Assembly: GCA_039818985.1 (NCBI GenBank)
Contig: JBCBSU010000001.1
Span: forward strand, 274,367-338,366
Length of the DNA: 64,000 nt
Origin: Pseudomonadota bacterium
Lineage (GTDB): Bacteria; Pseudomonadota; Alphaproteobacteria; Sphingomonadales; Sphingomonadaceae
Direction: 5' to 3'
Shown here: piece after piece, positions 1-9,325 of the stretch
How the letters are laid out: each line of letters starts with the position of its first letter
Numbering within the stretch: position 1 is the stretch's first letter
Translations under genes and position numbers: made by a program
The notes under the pieces: model-generated
The model's database searches: none
What the model saw: the letters and a program-made list of their open reading frames with translations, nothing else
Told to the model about the DNA's origin: nothing

Positions 1-2931
1 GCTGCCGATCTGGAAGAGACTATTGCCAAGCCGATTGAGGAGGTGCTGCAGGGGCTGGACGATATCGATGAGATCGCCTCGACCAGCTATGACGGTCAGG
101 CGGTGGTGCGCGCGGAATTCGACTGGGGCGGCGATGCCGACCAGTATTTCGACGATGTCGTGCGCGAGGTGAGCGCGATCCGCGATCAGCTGCCCGAGGG
201 GCTGGTCAGCCTCGAATATAACAAGGTTCGCACCACCGAATCCGCAGTGCTGCAACTGGCGCTGGTCAGCGAAACCGCAAGCTGGCGGCGGATGGAGAAA
301 TATGCCGAGGATATCCGCGATGCGCTGGTGCGCTATCCCGGTGTGCGCGCGGTCAATCTCGACGGACTTGCTGCGCCCGAGGTTGAGGTGGCGATCCGCC
401 CTGGCAGGCTGGCCGAGCTGAGCATCACCCCGACCGCTGTTGCCGACGCGCTGCGCGCCGGCGGTGCCGAACTCCCGCCCGGAGCGGTGCAGAGCGGCGA
501 GCGCCGCTTCAATGTCGAGGCGGGGGGTGCGTTTCGCGATCTCGACACTATCCGCGAGCTGCCGGTGCGCGCCGGCAATGGCACGGTGGTGACCATTGAC
601 GACATTGCCGATGTCAGCTGGGGCAATAGCGAACAGCTTTATCGCGCCCGCTATAACGGCCAGCGCAGCGTCTTCATCACCGCGACCCAGAAGGACGGCG
701 TTGATGTCATCCGGTTGCGCGAACAGATTATCGCCGAGCTCGATCAGCAGAAGCAACTGCTTCCCGGCGACATACGGATCGACCAGATTTTCGACCAGAG
801 CCGTGATATTGAAAAACGCCTCAGCGAACTGACGCGAGACTTTACCATCGCGGTGACGCTGGTGATCTTCACGCTTCTGCCCCTGGGCTGGCGCGCCTCG
901 GTGATCGTGATGATCTCCATCCCGCTGTCTTTGGCCTCGGGGCTGCTGGCGATCGACTTTTCCGGCTTCAATCTCAGTCAGCTTACCATTGCCGGGTTCA
1001 TCGTCGCGCTCGGTCTGCTGGTCGATGATTCCATCGTGGTGACCGAAAATATCGCCCGGCACCTGCGCATGGGCAAGCGACGAAGTATCGCCGCAGTCGA
1101 TGCCACCCGCGAGATTACTCCTGCCGTGCTCGGTTCGACCGGGGTGCTGATCTTCGCTTTTGCCCCGCTGCTGTTCCTGCCCGAGGGCGCGGGCGAATTT
1201 ACCCGTTCGTTCATCTTCGCCATCATCTACACCGTGGCGGCCTCGCTGGTGGTGTCGCTGACCATCATCCCGTTCCTCGCCAGCCGATTGCTGTCGCGCC
1301 ATGAAGATCCGGATGGCAATGCGGTGCTGCAATGGCTCAATCGCCAGATCGAGCATTTCTACAACCCGTTGCTGCACCGCGCGCTCGACAATCCGCGCCG
1401 TACCTTCTGGGGGGCGATGCTGGTCTGTGTATCGGCTTTCGGGTTGATCCCGGTTATCGGTTTCAGTCTGTTCCCCTATGCCGATACCAGCTATTTCCTG
1501 GTCACTATCGAAGCCGAACAGGGCAGCAGTCTGGACCGCACCGACCGCATCATGAAACAGGTCGATGCGATATTGGCGAAAGAGGAATCGGTGACCGCGC
1601 GGGCGGAAAATGTCGGTGCCGACAATCCGCAGGTATTCTACAATGTCTTCTCCAACCGCCAGCGCACCAATTATGGCGAGACACTGGTGGTACTCGACGA
1701 ATGGGACCCCAATAGCAGCCCCGATGTGATCGCGCGTATCCGTGAGCAATTTGATGCCATTCCCGGTGCGCGCATCAATGTCGATCTGTTCCAGAACGGC
1801 GCGCCGATCGCCGCGCCAATCGAAATCCGCATCATCGGTGACGAGCTGGAAACGCTGCGGCGCTACGCCGGCGAGATTGAGCAGATTTTGCGCGAGACGC
1901 CGGGCGCGCGCGATGTCATCAACCCGGTCAGCACCAACCGCATCGATCTCAATCTCGGTCTCGATGAGCGCAAGGCCGCATTGCTCAACATTCCTGTTGG
2001 CGAGCCGCGCCGCGCGCTGCGGCTGGCACTGAGCGGCGAACAGGCGGCTATATTCCGCGACAATGAGGGCGACAGCTATCCGGTGACGGTGCGGCTACCG
2101 CTCGACAATAACCAGCCGGTTTCTGCGCTCGATGCGGTTTATGTCGCCACCCGTACCGGCGATCCGGTGCCGTTGCGGCAGATCGCCTCGCCCAGGCTGG
2201 AGAGCGTGCCGCCGCAGATCACCCGTTATCAGCAGGAGCGCAACGTCAACATCACGGCCAATGTCGAACCGGGCGCACTGGTATCGCGAGTCACCGACGA
2301 CGCGCTGCGGCGCATCGAATCCGAAATCGAACTGCCTCAGGGCTATCGCATCTCGGTCGGCGGCGAGGCGGAAGCGATCGGCAACACCTTTTCCGGCTTT
2401 GGCCCGATCATCGTCATCGCCCTGTTCGGCATATTCGCGGTGCTGGTCGCCGAATTTGGCCGCTTCCGTGAAACCATCGTGGTTGCCGGGGTGATCCCGC
2501 TGGGCACCTTTGGCGGCCTGATCGCGCTGCTGATAACCGGCAATTCGCTGTCCTACATGGCAATTATCGGCTTTGTCGCGCTGGTCGGCATCGAGATCAA
2601 GAACTCGATCCTGCTGGTCGATTTCACTGCCCAGCTGCGCGCCGACGGCATGAAGCTGCGCGAGGCGATCGAGCGTGCCGGTGAGGTGCGTTTCCTGCCG
2701 GTGCTGCTGACATCGGTGACCGCTGTCGGTGGCCTCAGCCCGCTCGCCATTGCCGGCGGGTCGCTCTACGGGCCGCTGGCCTGGGTGATTATCGGCGGGC
2801 TGATTTCCTCCACCGTGCTGTCGCGGATCATCACCCCGGTGATGTATTTGCTGATCGCCCGCAACGAACCGGGCCAGGGCGGCGATACGAAAACACCGGC
2901 TCCGGCCAAACCCGCGCCGACAAAGGCTTGA
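1..2931 (+). CDS. Efflux RND transporter permease subunit (5' truncated)
   Basis: This is the inner-membrane proton-driven pump subunit of a tripartite RND exporter of the HAE1/AcrB type. The frame is open from base 1 with no start, so the gene begins upstream and only about 976 residues are here. The visible part carries porter-domain sequence, then a membrane block with the TM4 motif GLLVDDSIVVTEN (around bases 1009-1050), whose paired aspartates relay protons in this family. A second porter half follows, then a second membrane block with GFVALVGIEIKNSILLVDF. The C-terminus ends in a short Pro/Ala/Lys-rich tail. The membrane-fusion partner is probably just upstream, outside the window. The substrate cannot be read from sequence. 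Confidence 0.93.
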   Translation, partial: AADLEETIAKPIEEVLQGLDDIDEIASTSYDGQAVVRAEFDWGGDADQYFDDVVREVSAIRDQLPEGLVSLEYNKVRTTESAVLQLALVSETASWRRMEKYAEDIRDALVRYPGVRAVNLDGLAAPEVEVAIRPGRLAELSITPTAVADALRAGGAELPPGAVQSGERRFNVEAGGAFRDLDTIRELPVRAGNGTVVTIDDIADVSWGNSEQLYRARYNGQRSVFITATQKDGVDVIRLREQIIAELDQQKQLLPGDIRIDQIFDQSRDIEKRLSELTRDFTIAVTLVIFTLLPLGWRASVIVMISIPLSLASGLLAIDFSGFNLSQLTIAGFIVALGLLVDDSIVVTENIARHLRMGKRRSIAAVDATREITPAVLGSTGVLIFAFAPLLFLPEGAGEFTRSFIFAIIYTVAASLVVSLTIIPFLASRLLSRHEDPDGNAVLQWLNRQIEHFYNPLLHRALDNPRRTFWGAMLVCVSAFGLIPVIGFSLFPYADTSYFLVTIEAEQGSSLDRTDRIMKQVDAILAKEESVTARAENVGADNPQVFYNVFSNRQRTNYGETLVVLDEWDPNSSPDVIARIREQFDAIPGARINVDLFQNGAPIAAPIEIRIIGDELETLRRYAGEIEQILRETPGARDVINPVSTNRIDLNLGLDERKAALLNIPVGEPRRALRLALSGEQAAIFRDNEGDSYPVTVRLPLDNNQPVSALDAVYVATRTGDPVPLRQIASPRLESVPPQITRYQQERNVNITANVEPGALVSRVTDDALRRIESEIELPQGYRISVGGEAEAIGNTFSGFGPIIVIALFGIFAVLVAEFGRFRETIVVAGVIPLGTFGGLIALLITGNSLSYMAIIGFVALVGIEIKNSILLVDFTAQLRADGMKLREAIERAGEVRFLPVLLTSVTAVGGLSPLAIAGGSLYGPLAWVIIGGLISSTVLSRIITPVMYLLIARNEPGQGGDTKTPAPAKPAPTKA

Positions 2932-2998
2932 GCCTGACCGGCCGCGATCTTATCTTGGCGGCGCATAACCGACACATGGCAAGGCAGGACGGAAAAGC

Positions 2999-3535
2999 AT
3001 GAGCGAACAGACAGCGATTTTGGCGGGCGGCTGCTTCTGGTGCACCGAGGCGGTATTCAACGACGTCATCGGCGTTAGCAAGGTCGAGAGCGGCTATATT
3101 GGTGGCCATACCGAAAATCCGACCTATCGCCAGGTGTGCTCGGGCAGGACCGGTCATGCCGAGGCTATTCGCGTCACCTTTGATGATGAAGCAGTCGGCT
3201 ATGGCGATATCCTCGACATCTTCTTCGCAACCCATGACCCGACACAGCTCAACCGTCAGGGTAATGATGTCGGCACCCAGTATCGCTCGGCGATCTTTCC
3301 GCTCAACGATGCCCAGCATAGTGAGGCCGAGGCTGGGAAAATCCGCGCTGCGGAGGGCTGGCCCGCACCGATTGTCACCACCATCGAAGAAGCCACAACA
3401 TGGTATCCGGCGGAGGACTATCACCAGGAATATTGGGAGGGTGAGGGACAGCGTAACCCCTATTGTATTGCTACCATCCCCCCCAAGCTGCAGAAATTGC
3501 GCAAGAGTTTTGCCAACAGGGTCAAGTCCGCCTGA
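2999..3535 (+). CDS. msrA: Peptide-methionine (S)-S-oxide reductase MsrA
   Basis: MsrA reduces the S-epimer of methionine sulfoxide in proteins and free methionine, using thioredoxin for recycling. The product is 178 residues, normal for the family. The active-site signature GCFWC lies at residues 11-15, with C12 the expected catalytic cysteine. Further on are the family motifs [17 protein letters not shown] and [23 protein letters not shown], and EDYHQEYW near the C-terminus. There is no signal peptide, so it acts in the cytoplasm. It sits 67 bases after the RND pump gene and 63 before galU, in the same direction. Confidence 0.95.
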   Translation: MSEQTAILAGGCFWCTEAVFNDVIGVSKVESGYIGGHTENPTYRQVCSGRTGHAEAIRVTFDDEAVGYGDILDIFFATHDPTQLNRQGNDVGTQYRSAIFPLNDAQHSEAEAGKIRAAEGWPAPIVTTIEEATTWYPAEDYHQEYWEGEGQRNPYCIATIPPKLQKLRKSFANRVKSA

Positions 3536-3598
3536 CCGCATGTCGATAATTACAGACCGTCCGCGACAGGCGGCGCGCATCTTTCGGGGAGGAAATCG

Positions 3599-4459
3599 AT
3601 GAAACCAATTCGCAAGGCGGTGTTTCCCGTCGCCGGCATGGGCACACGTTTCCTGCCCGCCACCAAGGCGATTCCGAAGGAGATGCTGCCGGTGGTCGAT
3701 CGCCCGCTGATCCAGTATGCGGTGGACGAAGCTATCGAGGCGGGGATCGAACAGATGATCTTCGTCACCGGTCGCGGCAAGAGCGCCATCGAGGACCATT
3801 TCGATATCGCCTTCGAGCTGGAAAAGACGATGAGCGAGCGCGGCAAGTCACTCGATATATTGGCGCCGACCCGGCTTGGCCCCGGTCGTTGCGCCTATGT
3901 CCGCCAGCAGGAACCGCTCGGCCTTGGTCATGCGGTGTGGTGCGCCCGGGATATTGTCGGCGATGAGCCCTTTGCCGTGTTCCTGCCTGATGAATTCATG
4001 CACGGCTCGCCCGGCTGTATGAAGCAGATGGTCGATGCCTATGCCACCACCGGCGGCAATCTGATCAGCGTGCTCGAAGTGCCGCGCGAGCGGGTGTCCA
4101 GCTATGGCGTGATCGCGCCGGGGGCGCAGAACGGCAACCTCACCGAAGTTACCGGACTGGTGGAGAAACCGAAAGTTGAAGAAGCGCCGTCAAACCTGAT
4201 TCTGTCGGGCCGCTATATTCTTCAGCCAGAGGTGATGCGGACGCTGGAGCATCAGGAAGCCGGTGCCGGCGGCGAGATTCAGCTCACCGATGCCATGGCG
4301 CAGATGATCGGCGACCAAGCGTTCAATGCCGTCACCTTTGACGGTCGCCGCTATGACTGCGGCTCGAAAGTCGGCTATATAGAGGCCAATCTGGCACTGG
4401 CGCTTCAGCGTGACGACATGGCCGACCAGGTCCGTGCCATTATAAGGGAGATGGTCTGA
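3599..4459 (+). CDS. galU: UTP-glucose-1-phosphate uridylyltransferase
   Basis: GalU makes UDP-glucose from UTP and glucose-1-phosphate, feeding polysaccharide, glycolipid and trehalose synthesis. The 286-residue product has the nucleotidyltransferase N-terminus with GMGTRFLPATKAIPKEMLP (about residues 14-32), then DEAIEAGIEQMIFVTGRGK, LPDEF in the core and the VEKPKVEEAPSNL stretch typical of bacterial GalU. The start at 3599 is preceded by a strong GGGGAGGAAATCG ribosome-binding site. The stop overlaps the next start in an ATGA arrangement, so the following lipoprotein gene is probably translationally coupled. Confidence 0.95.
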   Translation: MKPIRKAVFPVAGMGTRFLPATKAIPKEMLPVVDRPLIQYAVDEAIEAGIEQMIFVTGRGKSAIEDHFDIAFELEKTMSERGKSLDILAPTRLGPGRCAYVRQQEPLGLGHAVWCARDIVGDEPFAVFLPDEFMHGSPGCMKQMVDAYATTGGNLISVLEVPRERVSSYGVIAPGAQNGNLTEVTGLVEKPKVEEAPSNLILSGRYILQPEVMRTLEHQEAGAGGEIQLTDAMAQMIGDQAFNAVTFDGRRYDCGSKVGYIEANLALALQRDDMADQVRAIIREMV

Positions 4460-4749
4460 TGAAAATCGTGCATATGGCTGTTGTGCTTGCCGGGGCGTCC
4501 ATGCTGGGCGGATGTCTTGCCGCCGAGATCGTCACCGCGCCGATTGACGCGGTTACCACCACCCAGTCCGAGGCCGATGAAGACCGGGGGCGTGCTATGC
4601 GCGAGCGTGACGAGAAGCTCGGCAGCCTCGAACGCCGTCGCAAGGATGCCCTCAAGGATTGCGACAAGGGCCGGCGAAGCCGCTGCGAGGATGCCGACAA
4701 GCTCGAACGCGAGATCGCCGAACTTCAGGCCGCACCGCTCGACTATTAG
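4459..4749 (+). CDS. Small lipoprotein of unknown function
   Basis: This 96-residue protein has a signal sequence ending in the lipobox LGGC, with C19 as the probable lipidated residue, so it should be an exported lipoprotein. The mature part is very rich in Glu, Arg, Lys and Asp (residues about 38-90) and looks like a coiled coil. I do not recognise the family. It overlaps galU by ATGA, which suggests coupled expression, but this alone gives no function. Its TAG stop overlaps the stop of the convergent aquaporin gene within four bases (TTAG, 4746-4749). Confidence 0.8.
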   Translation: MKIVHMAVVLAGASMLGGCLAAEIVTAPIDAVTTTQSEADEDRGRAMRERDEKLGSLERRRKDALKDCDKGRRSRCEDADKLEREIAELQAAPLDY

Positions 4750-5447
4750 TCGGTCACATCCGGCTTATCGTCTTCACCGCCGATGACGCGATAGGCCAAG
4801 GCACCGAGCACGCCGCCGATAATCGGCGCGACCCAGAACAGCCATAGCTGTTGCAGCGCGACGCCGCCCTCGATCAGCGCCGGGCCGGTGCTGCGCGCCG
4901 GGTTGACCGAGGTGTTGGTCACCGGGATGCTGATCAGGTGGATCAGCGTCAGTCCCAGGCCGATGGCAATTGGCGCAAAGCCCGCCGGAGCCCGGCCATC
5001 AGTGGCACCCATGATGATGATCAGGAAAAAGGCGGTCAGGATAATCTCGGCAATCAGGCCCGCCATCATGTTGAAACCGCCCGGGGAATGGTCACCATAG
5101 CCATTGGAAGCGAGGCCGCTGACCTCACCTGCCCCCGAGGCAATGGCGTAAAGGGCAGCGGCGGCGATAATCGCGCCCGCCACCTGGGCGATGATATAGA
5201 TCGGTGCGTCCTTCATCGGGAAGCGTCCGCCCGCGACCAGACCGAGCGTCACGGCCGGGTTGAGATGGCAGCCCGAAATATGACCGATGGCATAGGCCAT
5301 GGTGAGCACTGTCAGGCCAAAAGCCAGCGACACGCCGAGCAGGCCGATACCGACCTCGGGAAAGGCGGCGGACAGCACCGCGCTGCCGCAGCCGCCGAAT
5401 ACCAGCCAGAATGTCCCCAATAATTCTGCAAATGCCCTTTGTGTCAT
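4746..5447 (-). CDS. aqpZ: Aquaporin Z, water channel
   Basis: AqpZ is a six-helix inner-membrane channel for water. The 233-residue product has both NPA boxes (residues 63-65 in [12 protein letters not shown] and 182-185 in VNPARSTGP). The selectivity-filter residues line up with those of Escherichia coli AqpZ: F43, H170, T179 and R185, with the same spacing between the last three (9 and 6 residues). This pattern predicts a narrow, water-selective pore rather than a glycerol facilitator. The length fits the family. It is transcribed alone, tail to tail with the lipoprotein gene, behind a leader holding a stem-loop. Confidence 0.95.
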   Translation of the reverse strand: MTQRAFAELLGTFWLVFGGCGSAVLSAAFPEVGIGLLGVSLAFGLTVLTMAYAIGHISGCHLNPAVTLGLVAGGRFPMKDAPIYIIAQVAGAIIAAAALYAIASGAGEVSGLASNGYGDHSPGGFNMMAGLIAEIILTAFFLIIIMGATDGRAPAGFAPIAIGLGLTLIHLISIPVTNTSVNPARSTGPALIEGGVALQQLWLFWVAPIIGGVLGALAYRVIGGEDDKPDVTD

Positions 5448-5518
5448 GGACTGCTCTACCCTTTCAGTCGTGAATCAATGCCCTTAAAGCTCGATGAAAA
5501 TGGAAAATCCGTCAAGCA

Positions 5519-5554
5519 AGTCCGGGAACCATAGAGGGTTATGGCCCCCGGACT
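5519..5554 (-). promoter_or_regulatory. Stem-loop in the aqpZ leader
   Basis: AGTCCGGG at 5519-5526 is exactly complementary to CCCGGACT at 5547-5554. Inside it CCAT pairs with ATGG, leaving an eight-base loop. The element lies about 70 bases before the aqpZ start. It lacks a T-run on the aqpZ strand, so it looks more like a leader structure or operator than a terminator. No role is established. Confidence 0.4.
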
Positions 5555-5732
5555 GCCCATTCGTCCGCTTCCGCTGCCCCCTGTTTTTGACCCGAAAGGC
5601 GGGACGAAATGTTATACCCCAGCGTGTAGCAGCATCTGGCGGGAGCACGGGTAAAGAGATGTAACGCGCGGCCAGGTGCCTCTGCACGTTGCGAAATTTC
5701 TCGATGATGGCACGGCAATATCCGCCGTCCCC

Positions 5733-5760
5733 TTGTTTGAACGCACAGTTATGCTATTAT
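5733..5760 (+). promoter_or_regulatory. Candidate promoter for the small membrane protein
   Basis: TTGTTT at 5733-5738 and TATTAT at 5755-5760 are separated by 16 bases, close to a housekeeping -35/-10 arrangement. It sits about 135 bases before the chosen start of the downstream gene. This is a pattern match only. Confidence 0.3.
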
Positions 5761-5896
5761 AACTTCGACATTTTGCCGGACTGTTTGATTGCCGGTTGCT
5801 GATCGCCGACGCGGAAAGTGACCGGACCTATTTCCTGTCGCTCTATGTTGTTCTCTGGCCCGCATGGCGCGGGTGTTGCATCGGGATACTGGGCTT

Positions 5897-6106
5897 ATGA
5901 CTTTTTTGCGCGTTTTGAATGTCCATGCTGTCTTTCTCTTTGCCTTTCTGCCGGCGATTTCGGTGATGCTTTTTGTCGCCTTTGCCACCGGTGATAAAGG
6001 CGACTTTGTGACCTATGGTCTGTTTGCATTGCTGGCGAACGGCGCCTGGGTGCTTAGCAAACAGGGCCGGACGTTCATCGCCGATCAGATCAGCATTTCC
6101 AAATAA
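5897..6106 (+). CDS. Small two-helix membrane protein
   Basis: About 69 residues, mostly two hydrophobic segments (roughly residues 8-30 and 38-55) joined by a short GDKGDF turn and ending in a polar tail. I do not recognise the family. An alternative start at 5864 would add 11 residues, but no ribosome-binding site precedes it. The 5897 start has a weak G-rich stretch about ten bases upstream. It is convergent with the threonylcarbamoyl-AMP synthase gene, with 21 bases between stops. Confidence 0.55.
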   Translation: MTFLRVLNVHAVFLFAFLPAISVMLFVAFATGDKGDFVTYGLFALLANGAWVLSKQGRTFIADQISISK

Positions 6107-6127
6107 CAGCCCTGGTGGCTGACCGGC

Positions 6128-7090
6128 TCAGGCTGCGGCGCGGCGCAGCCGGTCGTTAATCGCGACACCAATGCCGGTTTCGGGCACCGGAGCCACTGCT
6201 ATGGCCTTGCCGCTGCCGCTATCGGCGCGGTGTAGCGCCGCATAGAGCCGGGATGCCGCCTCGGCCAGATCGCCGCTCGGCGAAAGGCTTTCGTCACCCG
6301 CAACCTCTCCAAAACCGATCAGCCATTCCTCCTGCGTCGCTTCAATCACATTGAGCCGCAGCGGTTTTTGCGGCGCATAATGGCTCGCCAGCTGGCCCGG
6401 CGCGGTAATTGCCTTGTCGGTGCTATCGGACAGCGGGTCGCTGTTGAGCAGCGTGGCAATTGCCGCCATGGTGATCGGCCCCGGTCGCAGGATGCGCCAT
6501 CCGGCATCGCAGACCGAAATGATGGTCGACTCCACCCCGCTGCTGCACGGCCCGTCATCGAGGATTAGCCCGATCCGGCTGCCAAGGCTGGTCGCGACAT
6601 GGGCGGCGCTGGTCGGGCTGATTGCGCCGCTGCGATTGGCCGAGGGCGCGGCGAGCAACAGGCCTGAATGCTGCAGCACGTTTTGCATCGCCCGGTGCGC
6701 CGGACAGCGCAGTGCAATGGTGTTGAGCCCGGCGGTTACCGCTGGCGTCACCGAATCATGCCCGACGTGGCTCAGCGGCAGCACCATGGTCAGCGGGCCG
6801 GGCCAGAAGGCCTTTGCCAGCTCTTCGGCAATGGCATTGAATCGGGTAATGCAGCGCGCGGCATTGCTGTTGGGCACATGCACAATCAGCGGATTGAAAT
6901 CGGGTCTACCCTTGGCGCGGTAGATCGCCGCTACGGCATCGGTGGATGCGGCATTGGCAGCCAGACCATAGACGGTTTCGGTCGGCAGCGCGACCGGCTC
7001 GCCGGCGCGCAGGGTGGCAACCACGCGGTCAATTGCGCTGTCGGAATAGGCTAGGATTTCCGGCTTTTCTGCACTATTTTCATCACCCAT
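6128..7090 (-). CDS. L-threonylcarbamoyladenylate synthase (Sua5/YwlC type)
   Basis: This enzyme makes threonylcarbamoyl-AMP from threonine, bicarbonate and ATP, the first step of the t6A37 modification of ANN-decoding tRNAs. The YrdC-type domain fills about residues 20-200, with LPTETVYGLAANA, the KGRPDFNPLIVHV motif and SANRSGAISPT. At 320 residues it also has the C-terminal Sua5 domain, beginning near PGQLASHYAPQKPL, that separates Sua5/YwlC from the shorter TsaC. The protein is cytosolic. It diverges from the acyl-CoA dehydrogenase gene with about 50 bases between starts, so the promoters must be tightly packed. Confidence 0.92.
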   Translation of the reverse strand: MGDENSAEKPEILAYSDSAIDRVVATLRAGEPVALPTETVYGLAANAASTDAVAAIYRAKGRPDFNPLIVHVPNSNAARCITRFNAIAEELAKAFWPGPLTMVLPLSHVGHDSVTPAVTAGLNTIALRCPAHRAMQNVLQHSGLLLAAPSANRSGAISPTSAAHVATSLGSRIGLILDDGPCSSGVESTIISVCDAGWRILRPGPITMAAIATLLNSDPLSDSTDKAITAPGQLASHYAPQKPLRLNVIEATQEEWLIGFGEVAGDESLSPSGDLAEAASRLYAALHRADSGSGKAIAVAPVPETGIGVAINDRLRRAAA

Positions 7091-7141
7091 GGGGTGGCCA
7101 TAGCCCCGAACATAGTCTGATACTACGGGATATTCTCACTC

Positions 7142-8881
7142 ATGACCTTTACCGCGCCGACCAAAGACCAGCTTTTTGCGCTTGAGACCGCCACCGACAT
7201 ATCCGAACTGAGCAGGCATGAGCGCTTTGGCGAAGCCGATGCCGACTTGGTGCAGGCGATTGTCGAAGGGGTGGGCCAATTTGCCGAGGGCGAATTCGCG
7301 CCGCTCAATCGTGTCGGTGATGAAGTCGGTGCCAAGCTGGTCGATGGCCGGGTGGTGATGCCTGAAGGGTTCAAACAGGCCTATAAGGGCTATGTCGAGG
7401 CCGGGTGGAACAGCCTGTGCGCCACGCCCGATCATGGCGGGCAGGGCCTGCCCTTCGCGCTGGCGACGGTATCGCTGGATTCGCTCGGCGCGGCAAATAT
7501 GGCCTTTACCCTTTGCCCGATGCTCTCGGTCGGTGCGATTGAGGCGCTCGAACACCATGGCAGCGAGGAGCAGAAGGAACGCTATCTGCCCAAGCTGATC
7601 TCGGGCGAATGGCCGGGCACGATGAACCTGACCGAGCCACAGGCGGGCAGCGATGTCGGCGCGCTGCGCACCACCGCGACACCGCTGGGCGACGGCAAAT
7701 ATCAGATCAAGGGCCAGAAGATTTATATCACCTTTGGCGACCATGATATGGCCGATAATATTATCCATCTGGTGCTGGCGCGCACCCCCGATGCGCCTCC
7801 GGGTACCAAGGGCATTTCGCTGTTCCTGGTCCCGAAATATCAGCTCAATGACGATGGCACGCCGGGCAAGGAACAGGATATCGAAACCGTTTCGATCGAG
7901 CACAAGCTCGGCATCCATGCCTCGCCCACCTGTGTGCTGCAATATGGTGAGCGCGGCGAATGTATCGGCGAGCTGATCGGTGGCGAATTTGGTGGCATCC
8001 GCGCGATGTTCACCATGATGAACAATGCCCGGCTCAACGTCGGGCTGCAGGGCGTCGAAATTGCCGAGCGCGCGACGCAGCAGGCATTGCACTATGCGCA
8101 GGAGCGGGTGCAGTCAGCCCGTGCCGGTGGAGATAGCCGCGATCCGGTAGCGATTGTCGAGCATCCCGATGTGCGCCGCATGCTGCTGCGGATGAAGGCA
8201 GGCACCGAGGCAGCACGGGCTTTGCTCTATTTTGCCGCCGGACAGGTCGACCGTGCGACACTGGGCGTGGACGGTGCGCAGGAAAAGGTTGATATCCTTA
8301 CGCCGCTGGCCAAGGGCTATGGCACCGATCTCGGCATAGAGATCGCCTCACTCGGCGTACAGATTCACGGCGGCATGGGCTTTGTCGAGGAGACCGGCGC
8401 GGCGCAGCATTATCGCGATGCCCGCATCATGCCGATCTATGAGGGCACCAATGGTATTCAGGCCGCCGATCTGGTCGGTCGCAAGCTGGCGATGCGTGGC
8501 GGCGAGGCGATGAAGGAGTTTCTCGACGAACTGCGCGATATCGCAGGCAATGAGGCGCATGTCGCCGAGCTGGTCGCGGCGTGTCAGGAGGTCACCAACT
8601 GGATGCTTAATGCTTCGGTCGATGAGCGGCTGGCGGGCAGCTATGCGTATATGACGATGATGGCGGTGGCGACATCGGGCGCGCTGATGGCAAAGCAGCA
8701 CCGCGTGGCGCAGGAACGTGTCGATTCCGGAGAAGGCGACAGCGCCTTTTGCAAGGCCAAGCTGGTCACCACCCGCTATTATTGCGACCATATGGTCCCC
8801 GAAGCTCTGGGGCTAAAGGCATCCGCTATGGGCGGCGCAGATTTACTTTACGCATTGAGCGCGGAAGAACTAGCGGCGTAG
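7142..8881 (+). CDS. Acyl-CoA dehydrogenase, large DmdC/AidB-like type
   Basis: An FAD-dependent acyl-CoA dehydrogenase that oxidises an acyl-CoA to the enoyl-CoA. At 579 residues it belongs to the long subgroup that carries an extra C-terminal helical domain, related to 3-methylmercaptopropionyl-CoA dehydrogenase DmdC. The flavin/substrate motif MNLTEPQAGSDVGALRT lies around residues 161-177. MPIYEGTNGIQ near residue 434 supplies the expected catalytic glutamate (E434), and the helix HGGMGFVEETGAAQHYRD precedes it. Substrate length cannot be assigned. It is probably part of fatty-acid or branched-acyl breakdown, with no beta-oxidation partner beside it. Confidence 0.9.
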   Translation: MTFTAPTKDQLFALETATDISELSRHERFGEADADLVQAIVEGVGQFAEGEFAPLNRVGDEVGAKLVDGRVVMPEGFKQAYKGYVEAGWNSLCATPDHGGQGLPFALATVSLDSLGAANMAFTLCPMLSVGAIEALEHHGSEEQKERYLPKLISGEWPGTMNLTEPQAGSDVGALRTTATPLGDGKYQIKGQKIYITFGDHDMADNIIHLVLARTPDAPPGTKGISLFLVPKYQLNDDGTPGKEQDIETVSIEHKLGIHASPTCVLQYGERGECIGELIGGEFGGIRAMFTMMNNARLNVGLQGVEIAERATQQALHYAQERVQSARAGGDSRDPVAIVEHPDVRRMLLRMKAGTEAARALLYFAAGQVDRATLGVDGAQEKVDILTPLAKGYGTDLGIEIASLGVQIHGGMGFVEETGAAQHYRDARIMPIYEGTNGIQAADLVGRKLAMRGGEAMKEFLDELRDIAGNEAHVAELVAACQEVTNWMLNASVDERLAGSYAYMTMMAVATSGALMAKQHRVAQERVDSGEGDSAFCKAKLVTTRYYCDHMVPEALGLKASAMGGADLLYALSAEELAA

Positions 8882-8905
8882 TAGTAACCGCCGCCAGCGG
8901 AGCCA

Positions 8906-9253
8906 TTACATCGGCAGCAACTCGCCGTCCCAGCCATATTGCAGGCCATCAGTGGAGTCGGTGCGCACGATATTGATGGAGATCGAATCCGGATCGGCGC
9001 CGGAGCCTTTCATCGTACCGGCGGCGACGATGAATTCCGGTGCACTCTGATTGTCGCTGCCGCCGACATAAAAGGCGCTGTAATTCCGGCCCGGGACCGA
9101 ACCTGACGCAGCCCAGTCGCCATTTGCTGTATATTCGACCTGTTTGAAGGTCAGTGTGCCGGTAACCGGCCCCGCCCCCGTCGCATTGACGGCAAGAATT
9201 ACGTCGCGTGAACCGTCATCATATGGCTTGCTGCCCAGCTTCCAAACACCCAT
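8906..9253 (-). CDS. Hypothetical 115-residue beta-rich protein
   Basis: The start is placed at the ATG preceded by AGGGAGGAAGAC; a longer frame would add 16 residues but lacks such a site. The protein has no signal peptide, no cysteine, and many Gly, Thr, Ser and Val residues in alternating runs (for example GPVTGTLTFKQVEYTANGDW), suggesting an all-beta fold. I do not recognise the family. It lies between the acyl-CoA dehydrogenase gene (convergent) and cobT (same strand, 72 bases upstream). Confidence 0.65.
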   Translation of the reverse strand: MGVWKLGSKPYDDGSRDVILAVNATGAGPVTGTLTFKQVEYTANGDWAASGSVPGRNYSAFYVGGSDNQSAPEFIVAAGTMKGSGADPDSISINIVRTDSTDGLQYGWDGELLPM

Positions 9254-9325
9254 GTCTTCCTCCCTGTGTATTTCACAGGGCATGATGACGATATTTATCA
9301 AATTGTAAAGTAACGTTTATTGGCG

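Larger units (their letters stand above)
5448..5896. other. Intergenic region between aqpZ and small membrane protein
   Basis: About 450 bases without a convincing gene. It holds the divergent control regions of aqpZ (minus strand) and the small membrane protein (plus strand). I see one strong stem-loop in the aqpZ leader (5519-5554) and one promoter-like pair (5733-5760). Short open frames on both strands lack ribosome-binding sites and recognisable sequence. Confidence 0.6.

Noticed and set aside
2831-3799. 322-codon minus-strand frame over msrA and the start of galU
   Set aside because: Antisense to two clear genes with normal starts and ribosome-binding sites.
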